Shown in pieces: positions 54,047 through 63,566 of a DNA stretch of 64,000 nucleotides. The stretch lies in NCBI GenBank assembly GCA_026122225.1, contig JANEZZ010001959.1, positions 1,249,501 to 1,313,500 of the forward strand, written 5' to 3'. Numbering within the stretch: the stretch's first letter is position 1; each line of letters begins with the position of its first letter. The notes under the pieces are model-generated. The model did not search any database and was not told where the DNA came from. It saw only the letters and a list, made by a program, of their open reading frames with translations. The stretch is from Heloderma charlesbogerti. Taxonomy: Eukaryota > Chordata > Lepidosauria > Squamata > Helodermatidae. The position numbers were made by a program, and so were the translations under genes.

Positions 54047-54190
54047 AAGCAGCCTTCACCAATCTGGCGTCCTCCAGATGGGTTGGACTACGACTCCCAT
54101 CATCTCCACCCAGCATGCCTCTTGGATGTGCTGACTGGAGATTATGGACATAGTAGTCCAGCACATCTGGAGGGCACCAGGTTGAGGAAG
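54047..54190. repeat. MITE family A copy
   Basis: GCAGCCTTCACCAATCTGGC and GAGGGCACCAGGTTGAGGAA are its inverted ends. GACTACGACTCCCATCATCT is the left inner arm. Confidence 0.85.
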
Positions 54191-54599
54191 ACCAGCATAA
54201 ACACTGGCTACCAGGTATTGTAATTCAGGACCATGATGTTACATAGCCCAGGGACTCTGCATGCAGACAGGTTCATGTGAATCAAGGCGCTTCATCATAA
54301 ATAAGTGTGGCTCGCCCTTCATCTACTGATCTGAATATCACAGTGTTTCAGATTCCACAAACCAGGCCACCATCTCATATGTTTAGCAAAAAAAAGGATT
54401 ATCAGTTTCTGCTATTGAGAAGGATAGATTGATTTTGACACTTCTCCAAAAGCAACTTTTTCTTTGGGGAATGACTCTTTAACAATGTTATTATTGATAA
54501 TAATTAATAACAGTATCATCTTTTGTATTCCACCATTCCTTCAAGGATCACCTCCTCCATATATACCTACCTAAATGTACCTCAGGATATATATATCAG
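54191..54599. other. Stretch without a recognised feature
   Basis: AT-rich, with a short (AT)n-like run near 54555-54610. Confidence 0.4.
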
Positions 54600-55668
54600 G
54601 AGATAGGTATATGTTGAGGAGCTTAACCTTCAGGTAACCTGGCCCCAAGCCACTTGGTGCTTTAAAGGTTAAAACCAGCACTTTGAATTGTGCCTGGAAA
54701 TGGAATGGAAGCCAATATAACTGTCAAATGACTCATGTAATTTCTTCAAATCATCTGGTCCTGGTTAACAACCTTGTAGCCCTATTTTGGACTAACTGAA
54801 GTTTCCATACCTTTTTCTAAGGCAGCCCTACATACGGCACATTATAGTAATCTAAGCAGGAGGTTACCATAGCATAGATAACAGCAGCCAACCCTATCCC
54901 TGTCTAAGTAGGGTCACAGCTGGTTTATCAGCTAAAGATAATAAAAGGCAGTTCTAGTCACCAATGGCTCTAGTGACAATGTTAGATCAATGAGTACCCC
55001 CACACTATGAACCTGATCGTTTAGGGGATGTGCAGCTCCCTCTAGAACAGTTTGAATATCGCTCAGATGAGGACACGGACTAACAGTAGCTCTGTCTTTT
55101 CAGTTGATTGGCCTTCATCCAGCCTATTACCATATTCATACTCAGATTCAGAACGTTCACTGCCTCTCCTGGATTTGATGAAAGACAGAGTGAGAGAGCC
55201 AAGCGTCACCAGCATATTGGTGATGCTTGGAGTCCATATCTCTGGATGACCTCACCCAGTGGTTTCATGTAAGTGTTAAACAGCATAGGGAATAAGGTAA
55301 AACCCTGTGGGACCCCAAAATGCAAAATCCAAAGGGTCATGCAAATGTCTCCCATCAGCACCTTCTGGAGTTAGCCATCCAAGCAGGAGTGCAACTACTC
55401 TGAAGCATTGCCTCCAACCCCACCCCCACCCCTACCCAGAAGGGTACCATGATCAATGGTATCAAAAGCCACTGAGAGGTCTAAGAAAATTAATGAGGTC
55501 TCATTCCCCCTGTCTTTCTCTTGACACAAGAATCAAAGTAGTGTCACTTCTAAAACCAGGCCTGAATCTGAATGGAAATGATCCAGAAATTCAGCTCCAT
55601 CCAAGTGTATCTGCAATTGCCCAAGAACCACCCACTTGAGCACCTTGCTAAAGAAGGGAATATTAGCT

Positions 55669-56148
55669 TGTTGTTGTTCAGTCGTTAAGTCGTGTCCGAC
55701 TCTTTGTGACCCCATGGACCATAGCACACCAGGCCTTCCTGTCCTCCACTGTCTCCCAGAGTGTGCTCAAGTTCATATTCATTGCATCGGTGATGCTATC
55801 TAGCCATCTTATCCTCTGCCGTCCCCTTCTCCTTTTGCCTTCAGTCATTCCCAGCATCAGGGTCTTTTCCAGGGAGTTTTCTCTTCGCATTTGGTGGCCA
55901 AAATATTTGAGCTTCAGCTTCAGTATCTGTCCTTCCAATGAGCAGTCAGGGTTGATTTCCTTTAGGATGGACTGATTGGAGAGAAGGAGGATAATGTAAG
56001 CCGCCTTGGGTTCCTTGCAAGAGGAAAAAAGGCGGGGTATAAATGCAATAAATAAATAAATAAATAAGAGTCTTCTCCAGCACCACATTTTGAAAGCATC
56101 AGTTCTTCGGCACTCAGCCTTCCTTATAGTCCAGCTCTCACAGCTGAG
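55669..56148 (-). mobile_element. BovB LINE 3' end inserted in L2, 8-bp target duplication
   Basis: The minus frame contains WCWRRLL, SNQSILKEINPDCSLEGQ, KLKYFGHQMRRENSLEKTLM, RRGRQRIRWLDSITDAM and VHGVTKSRTRLND, the C-terminus of BovB ORF2. The 3' end on this strand is GACTGAACAACAACAA-like. TATTAGCT flanks it at 55661-55668 and 56149-56156. It is 5' truncated as usual. A short L2 tail interrupts it at 55985-56068. Confidence 0.93.
55985..56068 (+). repeat. Tail-only L2 fragment inside the BovB insertion
   Basis: AAGCCGCCTTGGGTTCCTTG, AAAAAAGGCGGGGTATAAAT and (AATA)n occupy the place where BovB should encode the residues between CWRRLL and SNQSILK. About 27 bp of BovB appears deleted at the insertion site. 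Confidence 0.8.
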
Positions 56149-56530
56149 TATTAGCTACTGGCCTGTATGTGTTAACATCTTCTGGATCCAGATTAGGTTT
56201 CTTCAAAAGTGGTCAAGTCACTACTTTCATGGAATCTTCAGGGAGGCATTAATAATCTCCCTGACTAAGGCAGACATTATCTCCTTATTAAATGTAATTA
56301 ACTGTGATGGGCAGGAGTCATGCATACAGGTGGTCCATTGGACTTGTCTATATCCTCAGGCTTCAACAACCCAAAGTTGTCCATTAAAAAAAAAAAAAAT
56401 TGGACCAGACAGTGCTTCACTGACTAAACTGTATAAATTGCTGAGTCCAGATCATGAAAGATATGAATGCTTTTATCCTCAAAGAGTCCTGGAAGCGTGT
56501 CACAGACAGCTGTCAACTTTGGCAAAGATT

Positions 56531-57325
56531 ACATAGACCACTGGCTATGTCAGGACTCCTGATTTCTCCCCTCAGGTCTTAGATCTAACTTTTCTCCTTT
56601 AAAATCATAGAGTGAAGAAAAATGAAATTGTTTACCACTTAGCTTTAAGAAGGTATGTTGCAAGCAATCTTGTCTGAGATGTTGCCCTTTTCTTCTTGCC
56701 AGAGGCAAAAATGAGTAGGTTCTGAAGAATAAATCAATGGCTTTTTAAAATCCTAGCATCAAAACTTTGAGGCAAATTATTTTGATGCATGATATTTAAA
56801 TCTTTGCTTAATTGTGGAATGCCTTGTATTCAAAAATGTATAGGCAGTTTACAAAAGTTAAAAACAAAGTAAAACAGTACAAAATATTTCAACTTTCTAA
56901 CCTTTACACACGTAACACATTTATTTGAGTGGAAGCAGTTTCATCAGTTGAATGTGTATGATCAGGCTCTTCCACAAACTTTATTTACTTGATTGTTGCT
57001 ACATCTAGGGGGAAAATTAATTTCTTGTTGACTATATTTTACTTCTAAAGTCTGGAGACTTTCCAGTGGGCCACGACAATAACATTGATGAGTTTCCACA
57101 TTAACTATAATTGAGCCAAATTACCCCCCAGTGTTTGGGTTTAGATATGAAATTCTTTTTTAGACCGAGCCAATTTTTCCAGCAAATCTCCAGGGCTGCC
57201 TTTTCAGTAAAAGGATTTTTCAAGTCCAAATGCTGGTTTAAGAGTGGTTGGTGCTATTATTGCACTATAGGTTTGTAGCACTCCAGGGTCTTGATCAGCA
57301 TTGCAGTATGGCATCTATTCTTTGT
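56531..57325. other. Stretch without a recognised feature
   Basis: AT-rich sequence with no gene or named repeat. Confidence 0.4.
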
Positions 57326-57329
57326 TTCA

Positions 57330-57640
57330 TTAGTTATTAAATTCATATACCACCCAACTGGCAGATGCCCTCGGGGCAGTTTATGATAATTAAAAAACCA
57401 ATAAAATAACAAAACAAACAAGAAATTTTGTTGTTAAGTCGTGTCCGATGAAAATATCAAAATATTAAAACATTTTTTTAAAGACCCAGCAGTAAAATTA
57501 ATAGTCAGAGCAACAGTTTAAAGATTAAATGCCTTCTGGAAGAGGAAGGTCTTAACCAGGCATCTCAGTGAAGATGCCAGGCAAATCTCCCTAGGAAGGG
57601 CATTCCACAAATGGAGGCCACTACAGAGAAGGCCACCCAT
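57330..57640 (-). repeat. L2-type 3' tail with a micro-insertion of BovB tail
   Basis: ATTCATATACCACCCAACTG, CCTCGGGGCAGTTTATGATA and GGAAGAGGAAGGTCTTAACC, then GCATTCCACAAATGGAGGCC, are a minus-strand L2 3' end. At 57426-57449 the 22 or so bases TTTGTTGTTAAGTCGTGTCC-GA match the extreme 3' end of BovB. Confidence 0.65.
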
Positions 57641-57853
57641 CAGCACCCAGAGAAGGGCCTCCAAAGCAATGAGGCAGATCAATAGTATGGCATGTTTTTA
57701 TAAGAGTGCTTTCAAAGAATGCATTGAGTATAAAAGTATTTCCTATCCCCTTTTTATGTTGTTCTCTAAAATTTAATGACTCTCTGCAGACTTTGTTAAA
57801 TCTTTTCATTGAACATAGTTATTTTTGAAAAGATCCTATAATTTGCTTTCCTG

Positions 57854-58092
57854 ATTATGGGTTGGATCCTGCTGTTGCATGAGTAGAAGTCCACTCACAC
57901 AATGGGACTTCCCCATCCTCTCCTCCCCCTGCAACCCCACAAGTTCACCCCAGATCTGCTATACAGGGTCCCCCAAACCTCTGGACCAGATATGGGGTTT
58001 TTTGCAGGGGGCAGTAGGGGGAAGGGAAAATCTGTTCTCCCAATGGTTCCCTTGCACTGGCAAAATGATGCCATTGGATACAGCCCATAATT
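57854..58092. mobile_element. MITE family G, inverted ends
   Basis: ATTATGGGTTGGATCC at the left is mirrored by GGATACAGCCCATAAT at the right. CAGGGTCCCCCAAACCTCTG and GGCAGTAGGGGGAAGGG are shared with 29141-29385. Confidence 0.75.
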
Positions 58093-58885
58093 TCACAAAA
58101 CTAGATTGCTGCTGCCTCTGAGGTAGCTGGTAATCATTTTCCATTATTCAAGACACATGATATTTTTGGGATATATACTTGCGTGGCTCTGAATATTTTG
58201 GATCGTTGAAATGTGGTGTGTTGAGTTGTTACTAGTAATGCTACTGAGAAAGATGTGGACTGAAGTGGAAGTGACATGTTCTAAACTTTTAAAGATGCAC
58301 TATGTGATATTATGCAACCAAAAATATTATGTGCTGGAAGCCTTATGGAATACTTGCAGTATTATGTGCTGATTCACAGTATAGTCATGCCACCCATTTT
58401 GATTAAAGAGGATTGGTTGTTGTCATGAATATTGTGCCAAATAATAAAGATAAATTTCTTCATAAAGAAAAAGGTTGTTAATACTTTAGAAGACTGCTTA
58501 TGGCAAAATATATGTCACAAAATGTGAAGGTACTGATGACTGCTGATTTTAAAAATTACAGCAATTTATATTGCATTTAAATTGCCTAAATGATATTATA
58601 AATGTCTTGAATTTAGTAGTATTAATACAAATTTAGCAGCTCTTGCCTCTTCTGGAAATTGTGGGAACTGGATAGTGATAGTCTTTTAAAATTACTACTG
58701 TGAATATATTCCATAAGGAGCATAACAAGCTCTTATGCTAATAACATTGGATCTATGAAGGTGTGTTAATGGATGATGTTTATCTTGTGTAACGAGGATG
58801 TTCCAGTTCCCAGTTTAGCATGTGAGATTAAAAGCAAATGTTCTTCAAGAGATAATGGGGAAAGGAGGGAGGGAGAATTAATTAA
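58093..58885. other. Stretch without a recognised feature
   Basis: AT-rich, no gene or named repeat. Confidence 0.4.
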
Positions 58886-58889
58886 CCTT

Positions 58890-61590
58890 TTATTTATTTA
58901 TTTATTTTATTATTTATTTTATTTATTTCATTTCTATACCGCCCAATAGCCGAAGCTCTCTGGGCGGTTCACAAAAACTAAAACCAAACAACACACAATA
59001 AAACAGTTTAAAAAATATAGAACATTAAAACCACAATATAACAATACAACCACAATAAAACCTAGCAGCAGTACAGGAGTTTAAAATACAGATTTAAAAC
59101 AGCAAAGATAAAAATTTAGAAAGCTAAAATGCCTGGGAAAATAAAAAGGTCTTCACCTGGCGCCGAAAGGAGTACAACGTAGGCGCCAGGCGAACCTCAC
59201 TGGGGAGCTCATTCCAGAGCCGGGGTGCCACAACAGAAAAAGCCCTCCTCCTAGTAGCCACCCGCCTCACTTCCTTTGGCAGGGGCTCACGGAGAAGGGC
59301 CGCTGAGGATGATCTTAAGGTCCGGGCAGGCACATATGGGAGGAGGCGATCCTTCAGGTAACCTGGCCCCAAGCCGTTAAGGGCTTTGAATGTTAACACC
59401 AGCACTTTGAATCGGGCCCGGAAATGGACTGGCAGCCAGTGCAGCTGGAAAAGTACTGGCGTAATATGAGCTCGCAGGCCAGTCCCTGTTAACAATCTTG
59501 CTGCCCTATTTTGGACCAGCTGAAGTTTCCGGACCGTTTTCAAAGGCAGCCCCACGTATAACGCATTGCAGTAATCCAGACGAGAAGTTATCAGAGCATG
59601 GATAACTGTAGCTAGGCTATCTCTGTCCAGATAAGGGCGTAGTTGGTATACCAGCCTAAGCTGATAAAAAGTGCTCCGTGCCACTGAGTTCACCTGTGCC
59701 TCAAGTGACAGTTCTGGATCCAAGAGCACCCCCAAACTACGAACCTGATCCTTTAGGGGGAGTGCAACCCTCTCCAGAACAGGTTGAATATCACCTAGCC
59801 GGGCAGACGAACCACCCACTAACAGTACCTCCGTCTTGTCTGGATTGAGTTTCAGTTTATTAGCCCTCATCCAGTCCATTACCGTGCCCAGGCACTGGTT
59901 CAGAACAGCCACTGCCTCACCTGGTTTTGATGAGAAAGAGAGGTAGAGCTGGGTGTCATCCGCATATTGATGGCACCTCAGCCCACACCTCCGGATAACC
60001 TCCCCCAGCGGTTTCATGTAGATGTTAAACAGCATGGGGGATAGAATAGAGCCCTGTGGAACCCCATGGCACAATTGCCATGGCACAGAGCAATAATCCC
60101 CCAGCACCACCTTCTGGAATCGGCCATCCAAGTAGGAGCGGAACCACTGTAGTGCAGTGCCTCCAACTCCCAACCCAGACAACCTATCCAGAAGGATACC
60201 ATGGTCGATGGTATCGAAAGCCGCTGAGAGGTCCAGGAGAATCAACAGGGTCGCACTCCCCCTGTCCCTCTCCCGGCAGAGGTCATCCCACAGGGCGACC
60301 AAGGCAGTTTCCGTTCCAAAACCAGGCCTGAAGCCCGATTGAAATGGATCTAGATAATCCGTTTCATTCAAGAGTGCCTGGAGCTGTCCTACAACCACCC
60401 GCTCAAGCACCTTGCCCAGGAAGGGGATGTTGGCCACTGGCCTATAATTGTTAACATTCTCTGGGTCCAGGTTAGGCTTTTTCAGGAGTGGTCTAATTAC
60501 TGCCTCTTTTAAAGCAGCAGGCACCACTCCCTCTCTCAAGGAGGAATTTACAACCTCCTGGACCCAGCCGGACAACCCCTCCTTGTTTGATTTAATAAGC
60601 CATGAAGGGCAAGGGTCAAGCACACAAGTGGTCGATCGGACTTGGCCAAGCACCTTGTCCACATCCTCAGGCCTCAGTAACTGAAACTCATCCAATAAAA
60701 CTGGACCAGACGGTGCTCTGAACGCCTCTACCAATGGAACTGCATTAATGGTGGTGTCCAATTCATGACGAATCTGAGCGACTTTATCCTCAAAGTGCCG
60801 CGCAAACTCGTCACAGCGTGCTACCGAGGGTTCCACCGTGTCTCTCCCTGGCCCAGAATGTAACAGGCCGCGAACCACTCGGAAAAGCTCTGCCGGACGA
60901 CACTGAGAAGATGCAATGCTGGTGGAAAAGAACTGCCTCTTTGCCACCCTCACCGCCACAGAGTAGGCTCGATAGTGGGCTCTTACCTGTGTTCGGTCAG
61001 ACTCAACACAAGTTTTCCTCCACCTGCGTTCTAGCCGTCTCCCCTCTTGCTTCATTGCCCTCAGCTCAGGGGTATACCAAGGAGCTGGCCGGGCTCTGCT
61101 CAGAGGGAGAGGGCGCTTGGGCGCGATCGTGTCAACCGCCCGAGTCATCTCTGCATTCCACAGAGCGACCTGGGCTTCGACAGGAGCACCAGCCATACCA
61201 GCAGGAAAATCCCCCAGAGCCCTCTGGAATCCATCGGAATCCATTAATCTCCGGGGGCGGACCATTTTAATAGGTCCCCCACCCTTGCAGAGGGGAAAGG
61301 CCGCCAGAAGTCTAAACCTCAGCAGGAAGTGATCTGACCATGACAAAGGGACAGATGTTAATTCCTCTACTTTCAGATCACCATCCTCCTGCCCAGTCGA
61401 GAAAACCAGATCAAGCGTGTGTCCTTTTTTATGCGTTGGGCTAATGACATGTTGGGACAGCCCCATGGTTGTCATGGCGGCCATGAAGTCCTGAGCTGCC
61501 CCGGATACAGCGGCCTCAGCATGGAAGTTGAGATCCCCCAGGACCATCATCCTGGGGGTCCTCAACACCAAGTCCGAGACCACCTCCATA
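58890..61590 (-). mobile_element. L2-clade LINE, 5' truncated, young-looking
   Basis: The minus strand runs from the truncated endonuclease through RT and the C-terminal region to a 3' UTR ending GGCTATTGGGCGGTATAGAA and an (AAATA)n tail. A flanking duplication is not apparent, which is common for L2/CR1. The single uninterrupted ORF and good match to the other copies indicate a recent insertion. Confidence 0.93.
59124..61589 (-). CDS. L2 ORF2 protein (endonuclease C-terminus, reverse transcriptase), 821 codons uninterrupted
   Basis: This is the protein of a non-LTR retrotransposon, which would nick target DNA and reverse-transcribe its own RNA there. Residues 18-23 GDLNFH and 85-87 SDH belong to the apurinic-type endonuclease. 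YRPVANIPFLGKVLERV (382-398), FQSGFRPGFGTETALVAL (416-433), LDLSAAFD (452-459), GVPQGSILSP (509-518) and YADD (542-545) are RT motifs with the catalytic Asps present. The C-terminal region contains [14 protein letters not shown] and ends VKTFLFSQAF. The first part of the endonuclease, with the catalytic Asn and Glu, is missing because of 5' truncation. The ATG at 61589 lies at the truncation edge, so it is not the native start. It is not a host gene. Confidence 0.88.
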   Translation of the reverse strand: MEVVSDLVLRTPRMMVLGDLNFHAEAAVSGAAQDFMAAMTTMGLSQHVISPTHKKGHTLDLVFSTGQEDGDLKVEELTSVPLSWSDHFLLRFRLLAAFPLCKGGGPIKMVRPRRLMDSDGFQRALGDFPAGMAGAPVEAQVALWNAEMTRAVDTIAPKRPLPLSRARPAPWYTPELRAMKQEGRRLERRWRKTCVESDRTQVRAHYRAYSVAVRVAKRQFFSTSIASSQCRPAELFRVVRGLLHSGPGRDTVEPSVARCDEFARHFEDKVAQIRHELDTTINAVPLVEAFRAPSGPVLLDEFQLLRPEDVDKVLGQVRSTTCVLDPCPSWLIKSNKEGLSGWVQEVVNSSLREGVVPAALKEAVIRPLLKKPNLDPENVNNYRPVANIPFLGKVLERVVVGQLQALLNETDYLDPFQSGFRPGFGTETALVALWDDLCRERDRGSATLLILLDLSAAFDTIDHGILLDRLSGLGVGGTALQWFRSYLDGRFQKVVLGDYCSVPWQLCHGVPQGSILSPMLFNIYMKPLGEVIRRCGLRCHQYADDTQLYLSFSSKPGEAVAVLNQCLGTVMDWMRANKLKLNPDKTEVLLVGGSSARLGDIQPVLERVALPLKDQVRSLGVLLDPELSLEAQVNSVARSTFYQLRLVYQLRPYLDRDSLATVIHALITSRLDYCNALYVGLPLKTVRKLQLVQNRAARLLTGTGLRAHITPVLFQLHWLPVHFRARFKVLVLTFKALNGLGPGYLKDRLLPYVPARTLRSSSAALLREPLPKEVRRVATRRRAFSVVAPRLWNELPSEVRLAPTLYSFRRQVKTFLFSQAF

Positions 61591-61605
61591 ATTTTATTGA
61601 TTATG

Positions 61606-62060
61606 TAGCCTTAATATTTTCTGACAAATTATTTAAATTACCCTATTGCAAGTATATATGTGTGTGTTTCATGACATTTGTTGCTGTAGACACTGAGTTA
61701 CTATGGATACATGATACTGTTATGAACTGTTCTTTGTAGAAGAAAATAGTGTAGAGATCTGCAACATGACATATCATTAAGCTTATTATCCGGGGTATTA
61801 CAACAGTGGTGTTTAAAAGTTTGATCTCCATATAATTTGGTTTATGACTTGTATTATAACGAACATTTATAATATAATTGCTTTTTATTATGAACATCAA
61901 CTTCATAAATACTTTCCAAATGTATTACTATATTACTTACTACTTCCATACACCAAGATCAACTGAGCCCTCCAAGCGTGGGTAGCAGCTCACCAGGGAC
62001 TCTATCAGTTCTTCTGGTTGCCTGTTTTGGACTGCAAAAGAGGGATTGTCAAACGTGGCA
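61606..62060. other. Stretch without a recognised feature
   Basis: AT-rich sequence with no gene or named repeat. Confidence 0.4.
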
Positions 62061-62065
62061 GGCCA

Positions 62066-62348
62066 TATTACGGGGATGCAGAACCTCAGGGTCATGGGCC
62101 AAATCTGGCCCTCCTGGGGTGCCAACCCAGCTGTCTGGGGTTTCACAGATGGCTGTGCCCACTACCCTTAACCTTGCCCCCTTTTCCCCCGAGGACCAAT
62201 AATTTGGCTTCTCCTAAGGCTGAGTTACTGGCAGTAAGAGCTTTAAGCTAAAATATGCTGGTATTTTTGGCCCCACCTACCACTGGAATGCAGCCCCCGA
62301 GAGCTTCTCCAAAATGGAATACTGAAAGAGGTTCAACATCCCTGCCAT
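62066..62348 (+). mobile_element. hAT-like MITE family B, copy 5
   Basis: GCAGAACCTCAGGGTCATGG, CAAATCTGGCCCTCCTGGGG, AGAGCTTTAAGCTAAAATAT and the end AAAGAGGTTCAACATCCCTG define it. Confidence 0.78.
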
Positions 62349-62702
62349 AATACATGGCTGGTGGGCTGCATTTGGTGTATTCAGTTATGTATTATGGAAG
62401 CCAGATCGTTGAACTTTTTCCATTGGACTTTCTTTCTATTCAAACATGTTGGTTTCTGCTAGAATGTATTGAGATACCAAATTTAGTTTGTCAAGCCCCA
62501 AGATGCAGCCGTCTTGGGGCTCAACAAAACTGAAATTTGAGTTCTAAACATATTGTAGTAAAACCCAGAATAGAAAGTAAAAGCCTTACTGATTTTCACC
62601 ATAAACTTTCTAGCCTGAATTGTGTGGAGAGTCCCCTTCATGCAATTAACACATGAAGGAGACTACAGATTTTATGTCTTTTGGAGCGGTTGCTATGATG
62701 TA
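62349..62702. other. Stretch without a recognised feature
   Basis: Contains a small inverted pair (CAAGCCCCAAGA / TCTTGGGGCTC near 62493-62523). Nothing else is seen. Confidence 0.4.
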
Positions 62703-62845
62703 CCTCAGCCTTCCCCAGCTTGGTGCCCTCCAGATGTTTTGGACTACAACTCTCAGCTTTCATGACCATTGGCCATGCTGGCTGGGGCTGATGCGAGCTG
62801 AAGTCCAAAACGTCTGGAAGGCATCAGGTTAGAGAAGGTTGGTAT
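62703..62845. repeat. MITE family A copy
   Basis: CTCAGCCTTCCCCAGCTTGG and AGGCATCAGGTTAGAGAAGG are its inverted ends. GGACTACAACTCTCAGC is the left inner arm. Confidence 0.85.
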
Positions 62846-62873
62846 AGATGTTCATTCAGAAAATGATGTAGTA

Positions 62874-63232
62874 AATTAAAGAAGGATCAACAACTAAATT
62901 TGTGTTAGATTGGAATCCTTTTATAGAATTTGTACAAGAAATAGAGAAAAATGATATCTGTGTGTGGATTTTGAACTTTGAGATGGTTAATTCTCTTTTG
63001 TTGTTGTTGTTGTTAAAATTAGGAGAGAAATGTGATAATGTCTGTGAACTCAATGTATGATATACAACTAAGATAAGAAGTAGAGAATAATAATGAGCAT
63101 TTGTTATGTAAGGAGAGCCAAAGGTAGATATCTTACAATCTTAAGAGATATTTTAGTGTATGTGTATTATTATTTATGTTGTTGTTGTGTTGTGTTTTTC
63201 TTTTTTTAAAAAAAATTATTATATCAAAAAAA
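62874..63232 (+). mobile_element. L1 LINE 3' end with perfect 15-bp target duplication
   Basis: GAAAATGATGTAGTA occurs at 62859-62873 and again at 63233-63247. Between them, the start translates with a segment LDWNPFIEFVQEIEKND, as in the end of L1 ORF2. The 3' end is T/A-rich and finishes in AAAAAAA. Long perfect duplication and an A-tail are typical of L1 target-primed insertion. Confidence 0.85.
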
Positions 63233-63459
63233 GAAAATGATGTAGTACCAGAATGTGGTGCTATAGCAGCACATCTAACCTTATGGAGTTTGCATCTGTC
63301 ACTAAAAATGTACAAAGTATAAGTGGGGAAATTATTTATAGGCCTCTGAAGATGTAATGCTGCAAGTAAAGGCCTTGGGCTTGCTGCCTCTCTTCCTCTT
63401 CTTTCCAGAGTGAATTCTCCCTGCTGCCCCCACTTTAAACAAACTCACTTCAGATCCTG

Positions 63460-63566
63460 CTTTGAAGATGGGGATCCTGGTTAGAGTTAACCATTTAATC
63501 ATAGTTAGCTTCACTGGCAACCATAGTTAAGATCAACAAGGAAACCATAGTTAAGATCAACAAGGA
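63460..63566. repeat. Inverted-repeat relic with a 24-bp tandem duplication
   Basis: AACCATAGTTAAGATCAACA and AGG are repeated head to tail at about 63519 and 63543. AGAGTTAACCATTTAATCAT and CATAGTTAGC nearby resemble the outer element of the 10.6-11.9 kb nest. Confidence 0.6.

Larger units (their letters stand above)
54600..56530 (-). mobile_element. L2-clade LINE split by a BovB insertion
   Basis: The + strand text reads AGGTAACCTGGCCCCAAGCC (54632), CCCTATTTTGGACTAACTGA (54780), ACCTCACCCAGTGGTTTCAT (55248), GTGGGACCCCAAAATGC (55307) and GTATCAAAAGCCACTGAGAG (55459). All are aligned with the better copy at 58890-61590. The element stops at 55660 in GCACCTTGCTAAAGAAGGGA and resumes after 56149 with CTACTGGCCTGTATGTGTTA, where the intact copy has no gap. 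Several frameshifts mean it is dead. Confidence 0.92.
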
